A DNA stretch of 64,000 nucleotides from Closterium sp. Naga37s-1 (lineage: Eukaryota; Streptophyta; Zygnematophyceae; Desmidiales; Closteriaceae), in the NCBI GenBank assembly GCA_947471745.1, contig CANJKZ010000977.1:2398501-2462500 (forward strand). Direction: 5' to 3'. Below are positions 30,673 to 42,051 of the stretch, piece by piece. Position 1 is the stretch's first letter. Every line of letters begins with the position of its first letter. The translations under genes and the position numbers were made by a program. A model generated the notes under the pieces. The model saw only the letters and a program-made list of their open reading frames with translations. It searched no databases and was not told the origin of the DNA.

Positions 30673-33600
30673 TTGTCTGGGCCTATTACCAAGCCAGCAA
30701 GGGCGTGGGAGGGTTGCGAGCATCATCGGTCATTGGCGCTCGCGAATGAAGAGCGCCCGCTGCACTTCTTGCACATGTGCGGATCCTTCCGCGTTTTGGT
30801 GGTGGAAGCGCTCGTTCCGAACTTTTTTCTTCCGCCGGGTCACGTGGCTGCGCTTGTCTGGTCTTATTACCAAGCCAGCAAGGGCTTGGGAGTGTTGCAA
30901 GCATCATCGGTCATCGGCGCTCGCGAATGAAGAGCGCCCGCTGCACTTCCTGCACATGTGCGGATCATTCCGCGTTTTGGGGGTGGAAGCGCTCGTTCCG
31001 AGCGTTTTTCTTCCGCCGTGTCATGTGGCTGCGCTTGTCTGGGCCTATTACCAAGCCAGCAAGGGCGTGGGAGGGTTGCGAAAATCATCGGTCATCGGCG
31101 CTCGCGAATGAAGAGCGCCCGCTGCACTTCCTGCACATGTGCGGATCCTTCCGCGTTTTGGGAGTGGAAGCGCTCGTTCCGAGCGTTTTTCTTCCGCCGG
31201 GTCACGTGGCTGCGCTTATCTGGTCTTACTACCAAGCCAGCAAGGGCGTGGGAGGGTTGCAAGCATCATCGATCATCGGCGCTCGCGAATGAAGAGCGCC
31301 CGCTGCACTTCCTGCACATGTGCGGATCCTTCCGCGTTTTGGTGGTGGAAGCGCTCGTTCCGAGCGTTTTTCTTCCGCCGGGTCACGTGGCTGCGCTTGT
31401 CTGGGCCTATTACCAAGCCAGCAAGGGCGTGGGAGGGTTGCGAGCAACATCGGTCATCGGCGGTCGCGAATGAAGAGCGCCCGCTGCACTTCCTGCACAT
31501 GTGCGGATCCTTCCGCGTTTTGGGGCTGGAAGCGCTCGTTCCGAGCGTTTTTCTTCCGCCGGGTCACGTGGCTGCGCTTGTCTGGTCCTATTACCAAGCC
31601 AGCAAGGGCGTGGGAGGGTTGCGAGCATCATCGGTCATCGGCGCTCGCGAATGAAGAGCGCCTGCTGCACTTCCTGCACATGTGCGGATCCTTCCGCGTT
31701 TTGGGGCTGTAAGCGCTCGTTCCGCGCGGTTTTCTTCCGCCGGGTCACGTGGCTGCGCTTGTCTGGTCCTATTACCAAGCCAGCAAGGGCGTGGGAGGGT
31801 TGCGAGCATCATCGGTCATCGGCGCTCGCGAATGAAGAGCGCCCGCTGCACTTCCTGCACATGTGCGGATCCTTCTGCGTTACAGGGGTGGAAGCGCTCG
31901 TTCCGAGCGTTTTTCTTCTGCCGGGTCACGTAGCTGCGCTTGTCTGGGCCTATGACCAAGCCAGCAAGGCTGTGGGAGGGTTGTGAGCATCATCGGTCAT
32001 CGGAGGTCGCGAATGAAGAGCGCCCGCTGCACTTCCTGCACATGTGCGGATCCTTCCGCATTTTGGGGCTGGAAGCGCTCGTTCCAAGCGTTTTTCTTCC
32101 GCCGGGTCATGTGGCTGCACTTGTCTGGTCCTATGACCAAGCCAGCAAGGGCGTGGGAGGGTTGCGAGCATCATCGGTCATCGGCGGTCGCGAATGAAGA
32201 GCGCCCGCTGCACTTCCTGCACATGTGCGGATCCTTCCGCATTTTGGGGCTGGAAGCGCTCGTTCCGCGCAGTTTTCTTCCGCCGGGTCACGTGGCTGCG
32301 CTTGTCTGGTCCTATTACCAAGCCAGCAAGGGCGTGGGAGGGTTGCGAGCATCATCGGTCATCGGCGCTCGCGAATGAAGAGCGCCTGCTGCACTTCCTG
32401 CACATGTGTGGATCCTTCCGCGTTTTGGGGCTGTGAGCGCTCGTTCCGCGCAGTTTTCTTCCGCCGGGTCACGTGGCTGCGCTTGTCTGGGCCTATTACC
32501 AAGCCAGCAAGGGCGTGGGAGGGTTGCGCGAATCATCGGTCATCGGCGCTCGCGAATGAAGAGCGCCCGCTGCACTTCCTGCACATGTGCGGATCCTTCC
32601 GCGTTTTGGTGGTGGAAGCGCTCGTTCCGAGCGTTTTTCTTCCGCCGGGTCACGTGGCTGCGCTTGTCTGGGCCTATTACCAAGCCAGCAAGGGCGTGGG
32701 AGGGTTGCGAGCATCATCGGTCATCGGCGCTCGCGAATGAAGAGCGCTCGCTGCACTTCCTGCACATGTGCGGATCCTTCCGCGTTTTGGTGGTGGAAGC
32801 GCTCGTTCCGAGCGTTTTTCTTCCGCCGGGTCACGTGGCTGCGCTTGTCTGGGCCTATTACCAAGCCAGCAAGGCTGTGGGAGGGTTGCGAGCAACATCG
32901 GTCATCGGCGGTCGCGAATGAAGAGCGCTCGCTGCACTTCCTGCACATGTGCGGATCCTTCTGCGTTTTGGTGGTGGAAGCGCTCGTTCCGAGCGTTTTT
33001 CTTCCGCCGGGTCACGTGGCTGCGCTTGTCTGGTCCTATTACCAAGCCAGCAAGGGCGTGGGAGGGTTGCGAGCATCATCGGTCATCGGCGCTCGCGAAT
33101 GAAGAGCGCCCGCTGCACTTCCTGCACATGTGCGGATCCTTCCGCGTTTTGGGGCTGTGAGCGCTCGTTCCGCGCGGTTTTCTTCCGCCGGGTCACATGG
33201 CTGCGCTTGTCTGGGCCTATTACCAAGCCAGCAAGGGCGTGGGAGGGTTGCGAGCATCATCGGTCATCGGCGGTCGCGAATGAAGAGCGCCCGCTGCACT
33301 TCCTGCACATGTGCGGATCCTTCCGCGTTTTGGGGCTGGAAGCGCTCGTTCCGAGCGTTTTTCTTCCGCCGGGTCACGTGGCTGCGCTTGTCTGGGCCTA
33401 TTACCAAGCCAGCAAGGGCGTGGGAGGGTTGCGAGCATCATCGGTCATCGGCGCTCGCGAATGAAGAGCGCCCGCTGCACTTCCTGCACATGTGCGGATC
33501 CTTCCGCGTTTTGGTGGTGGAAGCGCTCGTTCCGAGCGTTTTTCTTCCGCCGGGTCACGTGGCTGCGCTTGTCTGGTCTTATTACCAAGCCAGCAAGGGC

Positions 33601-36539
33601 GTGGGAGGGTTGCGAGCATCATCGGTCATCGGCGCTCGCGAATGAAGAGCGCCCGCTGCACTTCTTGCACATGTGCGGATCCTTCCGCGTTTTGGTGGTG
33701 GAAGCGCTCGTTCCGAGCGTTTTTCTTCCGCCGGGTCACGTGGCTGCGCTTGTCTGGTCTTTTTACCAAGCCAGCAAGGGCGTGGGAGCGTTGCGAGCAT
33801 CATCGGTCATTGGCGCTCGCGAATGAAGAGCGCCCGCTGCACTTCCTGCACATGTGCGGATCATTCCGCGTTTTGGGGGTGGAAGCGCTCGTTCCGAGCG
33901 TTTTTCTTCCGCCGTGTCACGTGGCTGCGCTTGTCTGGGCCTATTACCAAGCCAGCAAGGGCGTGGGAGGGTTGCGAGCATCATCGGTTATCGGCGCTCG
34001 CGAATGAAGAGCGCCCGCTGCACATCCTGCACATGTGCGGATCCTTCCGCATTTTGGGGGTGGAAGCACTCGTTCCGAGCTTTTTTCTTCCGCCAGGTCA
34101 CGTGGCTGCGCTTGTCTGGTCCTATTACCAAGCCAGCAAGGGCTTGGGAGGGTTGCGATCATCATCGTTGATTGGCGCTCGCGAATGAAGAGTGCCCGCT
34201 GCACTTCCTGCACATGTGCGGATCCTTCCGCGTTTTGGGGCTGTAAGCGCTCGTTCCGCGCGGTTTTCTTCCGCCAGGTCACGTGGCTGTGCTTGTCTGG
34301 GCCTATTACCAAGCCAGCAATGGCGTGGGAGGGTTGCGAGCATCATCGGTGATCGGCGCTCGCGAATGAAGAGCGCCCGCTGCACTTCCTGCACATGTGC
34401 GGATCCTTCCGCATTTTGGTGGTGGAAGCGCTCGTTCCGAGCGTTTTTCTTCCGCCGGGTCACGTGGCTGCGCTTGTCTGGGCCTATTACCAAGCCAGCA
34501 AGGGCGTGGGAGGGTTGCGAGCATCATCGGTCATCGGCGCTCGCGAATGAAGAGCGCCCGCTGCACTTCCTGCACATGTGCGGATCCTTCCGCGTTTTGG
34601 GGGTGGAAGCGCTCGTTCCGAGCGTTTTTCTTCCGCCGGGTCACGTGGCTGCGCTTTTCTGGGCCTATTACCAAGCCAGCAAGGGCGTGGGAGGGTTGCA
34701 AGCATCATCGGTCATCGGCGCTCGCGAATGAAGAGCGCCCGCTGCACTTCCTGCACATGTGCGGATCCTTCCGCGTTCTGGGGGTGGAAGCGCTCGTTCC
34801 GAGCGTTTTTCTTCCGCCGCGTCACGTGGCTGCGCTTGTCTGGGCCTATTACAAAGCCAGCAAGGGCGTGGGAGGGTTGCGAGCATCATCGGTCATCGGC
34901 GGTCGCGAATGAAGAGCGCCCGCTGCACTTCCTGCACATGTGCGGATCCTTCCGCGTTTTGGTGGTGGAAGCGCTCGTTCCGAGCGTTTTTCTTCCGCCG
35001 GGTCACGTGGCTGCGCTTGTCTGGGCCTATTACCAAGCCAGCAAGGGCGTGGGAGGGTTGCGAGCATCATCGGTCATCGGCGGTCGCGAATGAAGAGCGC
35101 CCGCTGCACTTCCTGCACATGTGCGGATCCTTCCGCATTTTGGGGCTGGAAGCGCTCGTTCCGAGCGTTTTTCTTCCGCCGGGTCACGTGGCTGCGCTTT
35201 TCTGGGCCTATTACCAAGCCAGCAAGGGCGTGGGAGGGTTGCAAGCATCATCGGTCATCGGCGCTCGCGAATGAAGAGCGCCCGCTGCACTTCCTGCACA
35301 TGTGCGGATCCTTCCGCGTTCTGGGGGTGGAAGCGCTCGTTCCGAGCGTTTTTCTTCCGCCGGGTCACGTGGCTGCGCTTGTCTGGGCCTATTACAAAGC
35401 CAGCAAGGGCGTGGGAGGGTTGCGAGCATCATCGGTCATCGGCGGTCGCGAATGAAGAGCGCCCGCTGCACTTCCTGCACATGTGCGGATCCTTCCGCGT
35501 TTTGGTGGTGGAAGCGCTCGTTCCGAGCGTTTTTCTTCCGCCGGGTCACGTGGCTGCACTTGTCTGGGCCTATTACCAAGCCAGCAAGGGCGTGGGAGGG
35601 TTGCGAGCATCATCGGTCATCGGCGGTCGCGAATGAAGAGCGCCCGCTGCACTTCCTGCACATGTGCGGATCCTTCCGCATTTTGGTGCTGGAAGCGCTC
35701 GTTCCGAGCGTTTTTCTTCCGCCGGGTCACGTGGCTGCGCTTGTCTGGGCTTATTACCAAGCCAGCAAGGGCGTGGGAGGGTTGCGAGCATCATCGGTCA
35801 TCGGCGCTCGCGAATGAAGAGCGCCCGCTGCACTTCCTTCACATGTGCGGATCCTTCCGCGTTTTGGGGGTGGAAGCGCTCGTTCCGAGCGTTTTTCTTC
35901 CGCCGGGTCACGTGGCTGCGCTTGTCTGGGCCTATTACCAAGCCAGCAAGGGCGTGGGAGGGTTGCGAGCATCATCGATCATCGGCGGTCGCGAATGAAG
36001 AGCGCCCGCTGCACTTCCTGCACATGTGCGGATCCTTCCGCGTTTTGGGGCTGGAAGCGCTCGTTCCGAGCGTTTTTCTTCCGCCGGGTCACGTGGCTGC
36101 GCTTGTCCGGGCTTATTACCAAGCCAGCAAGGGCGTGGGAGGGTTGCGAGCATCATCGCTCATCGGCGGTCGCGAATGAAGAGCGCCCGCTGCACTTCCT
36201 GCACATGTGCGGATCCTTCCGCGTTTTGGGGCTGGAAGCGCTCGTTCCGAGCGTTTTTCTTCCGCCGGGTCACGTGGCTGCGCTTGTCTGGGCTTATTAC
36301 CAAGCCAGCAAGGGCGTGGGAGGGTTGCGAGCATCATCGGTCATCGGCGGTCGCGAATGAAGAGCGCCCGCTGCACTTCCTGCACATGTGCGGATCCTTC
36401 CGCGTTTTGGGGCTGGAAGCGCTCGTTCCGAGTGTTTTTATTCCGCCGGGTCACGTGGCTGCGCTTGTCTGGGCTTATTACCAAGCCAGCAAGGCTGTGG
36501 GAGGGTTGCGAGCATCATCGGTCATCGGCGCTCGCGAAT

Positions 36540-39250
36540 GAAGAGCGCCCGCTGCACTTCCTGCACATGTGCGGATCCTTCCGCGTTTTGGGGGTGGAAG
36601 CGCTCGTTCCGAGCGTTTTTCTTCCGCCGGGTCACGTGGCTGCGCTTGTCTGGGCCTATTACCAAGCCAGCAAGGCTGTGGGAGGGTTGCGAGCATCATC
36701 GGTCATCGGCGCTCGCGAATGAAGAGCGCCCGCTGCACTTCCTGCACATGTGCGGATCCTTCCGCGTTTTGGGGGTGGAAGCGCTCGTTCCGAGCGTTTT
36801 TCTTCCGCCGGGTCACGTGGCTGCGCTTGTCTGGGCCTATTACCAAGCCAGCAAGGGCGTGGGAGGGTTGCGAGCATCATCGGTCATCGGCGCTCGCGAA
36901 TGAAGAGCGCCCGCTGCACTTCCTGCACATGTGCGGATCCTTCCGCGTTTTGGGGGTGGAAGCGCTCGTTCCGAGCGTTTTTCTTCCGCCGGGTCACGTG
37001 GCTGCGCTTGTCTGGGCCTATTACCAAGCCAGCAAGGGCGTGGGAGGGTTGCGAGCATCATCGGTCATCGGCGCTCGCGAATGAAGAGCGCCCGCTGCAC
37101 TTCCTGCACATGTGCGGATCCTTCCGCGTTTTGGGGCTGGAAGCGCTCGTTCCGAGCGTTTTTCTTCCGCCGGGTCACGTGGCTGCGCTTGTCTGGGCCT
37201 ATTACCAAGCCAGCAAGGGCGTGGGAGGGTTGCGAGCATCATCGGTCATCGGCGGTCGCGAATGAAGAGCGCCCGCTGCACTTCCTGCACATGTGCGGAT
37301 CCTTCCGCGTTTTGGGGCTGGAAGCGCTTGTTCCGAGCGTTTTTCTTCCGCCGGGTCACGTGGCTGCGCTTGTCTGGGCTTATTACCAAGCCAGCAAGGG
37401 CGTGGGAGGGTTGCGAGCATCATCGGTCATCGGCGCTCGCGAATGAAGAGCGCCCGCTGCACTTCCTGCACATGTGCGGATCCTTCCGCGTTTTGGGGGT
37501 GGAAGCGCTCGTTCCGAGCGTTTTTATTCCGCCGGGTCACGTGGCTGCGCTTGTCTGGGCCTATTACCAAGCCAGCAAGGCTGTGGGAGGGTTGCGAGCA
37601 TCATCGGTCATCGGCGCTCGCGAATGAAGAGCGCCCGCTGCACTTCCTGCACATGTGCGGATCCTTCCGCGTTTTGGGGGTGGAAGCGCTCGTTCCGAGC
37701 GTTTTTCTTCCGCCAGGTCACGTGGCTGCGCTTGTCTGGGCCTATTACCAAGCCAGCAAGGGCGTGGGAGGGTTGCGAGCATCATCGGTCATCGGCGGTC
37801 GCGAATGAAGAGCGCCCGCTGCACTTCCTGCACATGTGCGGATCCTTCCGCATTTTGGGGGTGGAAGCGCTCGTTCCGAGCATTTTTCTTCCGCCGGGTC
37901 ACGTGGCTGCGCTTGTCTGGGCCTATTACAAAGCCAGCAAGGGCGTGGGAGGGTTGCGAGCATCATCGGTCATCGGCGGTCGCGAATGAAGAGCGCCCGC
38001 TGCACTTCCTGCACATGTGCGGATCCTTCCGCGTTTTGGGGGTGGAAGCGCTCGTTCCGAGCGTTTTTCTTCCGCCGGGTCACGTGGCTGCGCTTGTCTG
38101 GGCCTATTACCAAGCCAGCAAGGGCGTGGGAGGGTTGCGAGCATCATCGGTCATCGGCGGTCGCGAATGAAGAGCGCCCGCTGCACATCCTGCACATGTG
38201 CGGATCCTTCCGCGTTTTGGGGCTGGAAGCGCTCGTTCCGAGCGTTTTTCTTCCGCCGGGTCACGTGGCTGCGCTTGTCTGGGCCTATTACCAAGCCAGC
38301 AAGGGCGTGGGAGGGTTGCGAGCATCATCGGTCATCGGCGGTCGCGAATGAAGAGCGCCCGCTGCACTTCCTGCACATGTGCGGATCCTTCCGCGTTTTG
38401 GGGCTGGAAGCGCTCGTTCCGAGCGTTTTTCTTCCGCCGGGTCACGTGGCTGCGCTTGTCTGGGCCTATTACCAAGCCAGCAAGGGCGTGGGAGGGTTGC
38501 GAGCATCATCGGTCATCGGCGGTCGCGAATGAAGAGCGCCCGCTGCACTTCCTGCACATGTGCGGATCCTTCCGCGTTTTGGGGGTGGAAGCGCTCGTTC
38601 CGAGCGTTTTTCTTCCGCCGGGTCACGTGGCTGCGCTTGTCTGGGCCTATTACCAAGCCAGCAAGGGCGTGGGAGGGTTGCGAGCATCATCGGTCATCGG
38701 CGGTCGCGAATGAAGAGCGCCCGCTGCACTTCCTGCACATGTGCGGATCCTTCCGCATTTTGGGGCTGGAAGCGCTCGTTCCGAGCGTTTTTCTTCCGCC
38801 GGGTCACGTGGCTGCGCTTGTCTGGGCTTATTACCAAGCCAGCAAGGGCGTGGGAGGGTTGCGAGCATCATCGGTCATCGGCGCTCGCGAATGAAGAGCG
38901 CCCGCTGCACTTCCTGCACATGTGCGGATCCTTCCGCGTTTTGGGGTTGGAAGCGCTCGTTCCGAGCGTTTTTCTTCCGCCGGGTCACGTGGCTGCGCTT
39001 GTCTGGGCCTATTACCAAGCCAGCAAGGGCGTGGGAGGGTTGCGAGCATCATCGGTCATCGGCGGTCGCGAATGAAGAGCGCCCGCTGCACTTCCTGCAC
39101 ATGTGCGGATCCTTCCGCATTTTGGGGCTGGAAGCGCTCGTTCCGAGCGTTTTTCTTCCGCCGGGTCACGTGGCTGCGCTTGTCTGGGCTTATTACCAAG
39201 CCAGCAAGGGCGTGGGAGGGTTGCGAGCATCATCGGTCATCGGCGCTCGC
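36540..39250 (+). repeat. Most homogeneous satellite sub-block
   Basis: About 15 consecutive monomers nearly free of singleton variants; successive monomers differ mainly at GGGGGTGG versus GGGGCTGG, GCGTTTTG versus GCATTTTG and GGCGCTCGCG versus GGCGGTCGCG. This is the best source for a consensus monomer. Confidence 0.75.
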
Positions 39251-39646
39251 GAATGAAGAGCGCCCGCTGCACTTCCTGCACATGTGCGGATCCTTCCGCG
39301 TTTTGGGGGTGGAAGCGCTCGTTCCGAGCGTTTTTCTTCCGCCGTGTCACGTGGCTGCGCTTGTCTGGGCCTATTACCAAGCCAGCAAGGGCGTGGGAGG
39401 GTTGCGAGCATCATCGGTTATCGGCGCTCGCGAATGAAGAGCGCCCGCTGCACATCCTGCACATGTGCGGATCCTTCCGCATTTTGGGGGTGGAAGCGCT
39501 CGTTCCGAGCTTTTTTCTTCCGCCGGGTCACGTGGCTGCGCTTGTCTGGTCCTATTACCAAGCCAGCAAGGGCTTGGGAGGGTTGCGATCATCATCGTTG
39601 ATTGGCGCTCGCGAATGAAGAGCGCCCGCTGCACTTCCTGCACATG

Positions 39647-40459
39647 TGCAACCCTACGGTTTGCACTCGTCTTGTTGTCCGTGTGCGTGAATGTGTGTGT
39701 GTATGGAATGGTATGAGGGCATGGGATAATATATATTTCATGCTTATAATTGTGTGTGAATGTTGAGTCATGATGTCGAGTGTGTGTGTCGAGTCAATAG
39801 CGAGTTATCGCTAGACGCGTGTTACGCGATCGTTTGTGTCTCGCGCGCGGTTTCTATTTTGTCGTGCGCGGTTTCTATTTTGTCCTGTGTCGAACGTTCG
39901 GCGTGTCGCAGGTGTGTGCAGCAGACCCATCAAGAACTCAAGGATGAGTTTGTGATGAAGAGCCCGAGCCTTGGTGTCAAGCCTCAAGTGATTTCGAAGC
40001 TTGCCAAAAGGGTACACCTCAAGATATTGAAGATAGTTACATTACTTTGTGTAGTGTAACATTTCACTTGGTGTAGGCCCTAGTGAAGGGTAGTTTCGAG
40101 ACCCTTCGTGGTTGGGGACAGTGTGGCACTGTTCCACATCACTGTACCTCGGCTCTTGGGGTTTGTAGGAGCTGGGAGTCATTCCCAACTCGTAACTCTT
40201 CCTATCTTGTGTTCTAAGACTATAGTGGCTGCCATAGTACCGTTCGTTCAAACCGACGCTGTGTCGTCAATTCTTTATCAAATCGTGCAATCTAAATTGC
40301 TTATTGTAGGCGACGTCAAGACGCTCCAGATCCAATTTGAATCAAGTCATTTGCTACTGTGAGCAGAACGCTATCAACGTTTGAAGCCGCTGTGCAGAAA
40401 TCCGTCTGTGCACTCTATCTTTCGTTTTAGGCACATTCAAGGCTATTGTGACTATAACA
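39647..40459 (+). mobile_element. Solo LTR 1, copia subfamily, plus orientation (813 bp)
   Basis: Starts TGCAACCCTACGG and ends GACTATAACA. It is the reverse complement of the complete element's LTR with roughly 85-90% identity by eye, so it belongs to a related but distinct subfamily. No internal region follows. It is flanked on both sides by the same ~55-bp satellite segment (39592-39646 and 40460-40514) rather than a 5-bp target duplication. Confidence 0.93.
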
Positions 40460-41238
40460 TCATCGTTGATTGGCGCTCGCGAATGAAGAGCGCCCGCTGC
40501 ACTTCCTGCACATGTGCGGATCCTTCCGCGTTTTGGGGCTGTAAGCGCTCGTTCCGAGCGTTTTTCTTCCGCCGGGTCACGTGGCTGCGCTTGTCTGGGC
40601 CTATTACCAAGCCAGCAAGGGCGTGGGAGGGTTGCGAGCATCATCGGTCATCGGCGCTCGCGAATGAAGAGCGCCCGCTGCACTTCCTGCACATGTGCGG
40701 ATCCTTCCGCATTTTGGGGCTGGAAGCGCTCGTTCCGAGCGTTTTTCTTCCGCCGGGTCACATGGCTGCGCTTGTCTGGGCCTATTACCAAGCCAGCAAG
40801 GGCGTGGGAGGGTTGCGAGCATCATCGGTCATCGGCGCTCGCGAATGAAGAGCGCCCGCTGCACTTCCTGCACATGTGCGGATCCTTCCGCGTTTTGGGG
40901 GTGGAAGCGCTCGTTCCGAGCGTTTTTCTTCCGCCGTGTCACGTGGCTGCGCTTGTCTGGGCCTATTACCAAGCCAGCAAGGGCGTGGGAGGGTTGCGAG
41001 CATCATCGGTTATCGGCGCTCGCGAATGAAGAGCGCCCGCTGCACATCCTGCACATGTGCGGATCCTTCCGCATTTTGGGGGTGGAAGCGCTCGTTCCGA
41101 GCTTTTTTCTTCCGCCGGGTCACGTGGCTGCGCTTGTCTGGTCCTATTACCAAGCCAGCAAGGGCTTGGGAGGGTTGCGATCATCATCGTTGATTGGCGC
41201 TCGCGAATGAAGAGCGCCCGCTGCACTTCCTGCACATG
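40460..41238 (+). repeat. 181-bp satellite between the two solo LTRs (about 4.3 monomers)
   Basis: 779 bp, equal to four 181-bp monomers plus the 55-bp segment found on both sides of each LTR. It opens with the rare TCATCGTTGATTGGCG variant and closes at GCACATG. Together with one LTR it forms the 1592-bp tandem unit. Confidence 0.93.
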
Positions 41239-42051
41239 TGCAACCCTACGGTTTGCACTCGTCTTGTTGTCCGTGTGCGTGAATGTGTGTGTGTATGGAA
41301 TGGTATGAGGGCATGGGATAATATATATTTCATGCTTATAATTGTGTGTGAATGTTGAGTCATGATGTCGAGTGTGTGTGTCGAGTCAATAGCGAGTTAT
41401 CGCTAGACGCGTGTTACGCGATCGTTTGTGTCTCGCGCGAAGTTTCTATTTTGTCGTGCGCGGTTTCTATTTTGTCCTGTGTCGAACGTTCGGCGTGTCG
41501 CAGGTGTGTGCAGCAGACCCATCAAGAACTCAAGGATGAGTTTGTGATGAAGAGCCCGAGCCTTGGTGTCAAGCCTCAAGTGATTTCGAAGCTTGCCAAA
41601 AGGGTACACCTCAAGATATTGAAGATAGTTACATTACTTTGTGTAGTGTAACATTTCACTTGGTGTAGGCCCTAGTGAAGGGTAGTTTCGAGACCCTTCG
41701 TGGTTGGGGACAGTGTGGCACTGTTCCACATCACTGTACCTCGGCTCTTGGGGTTTGTAGGAGCTGTGAGTCATTCCCAACTCGTAACTCTTCCTATCTT
41801 GTGTTCTAAGACTATAGTGGCTGCCATAGTACCGTTCGTTCAAACCGACGCTGTGTCGTCAATTCTTTATCAAATCGTGCAATCTAAATTGCTTATTGTA
41901 GGCGACGTCAAGACGCTCCAGATCCAATTTGAATCAAGTCATTTGCTACTGTGAGCAGAACGCTATCAACGTTTGAAGCCGCTGTGCAGAAATCCGTCTG
42001 TGCACTCTATCTTTCGTTTTAGGCACATTCAAGGCTATTGTGACTATAACA
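41239..42051 (+). mobile_element. Solo LTR 2, tandem copy of solo LTR 1 (813 bp)
   Basis: Same length, ends and flanks as solo LTR 1 at an offset of exactly 1592 bp. I count three substitutions (GCGCGCGG to GCGCGAAG near 41440, and GGGAGTC to GTGAGTC near 41768). It arose by duplication of the LTR together with satellite, not by a second insertion. Confidence 0.93.

Larger units (their letters stand above)
13785..39646 (+). repeat. 181-bp satellite, plus orientation, main block (about 142 monomers)
   Basis: The longest uninterrupted satellite block. Monomers share the motifs described for block 1 and differ mainly by substitutions. Recurrent classes are: TTTTGGTGGTGG; TTTTGGGGCTGG; GGCTGTAAGCGC or GGCTGTGAGCGC linked to CCGCGCGGTTTTC; GGATCATTCCG (loss of GGATCC); and GGTCATGTGG replacing GGTCACGTGG. 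Class order repeats over long distances, which shows higher-order and segmental duplication. The stretch 36.5-39.2 kb is the most uniform; 13.8-27 kb is the most heterogeneous. Open frames of 73, 121, 171 and 183 codons recur every monomer because 181 is 3x60+1 and only one TGA per monomer stops the plus strand; they are not genes. Confidence 0.96.
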
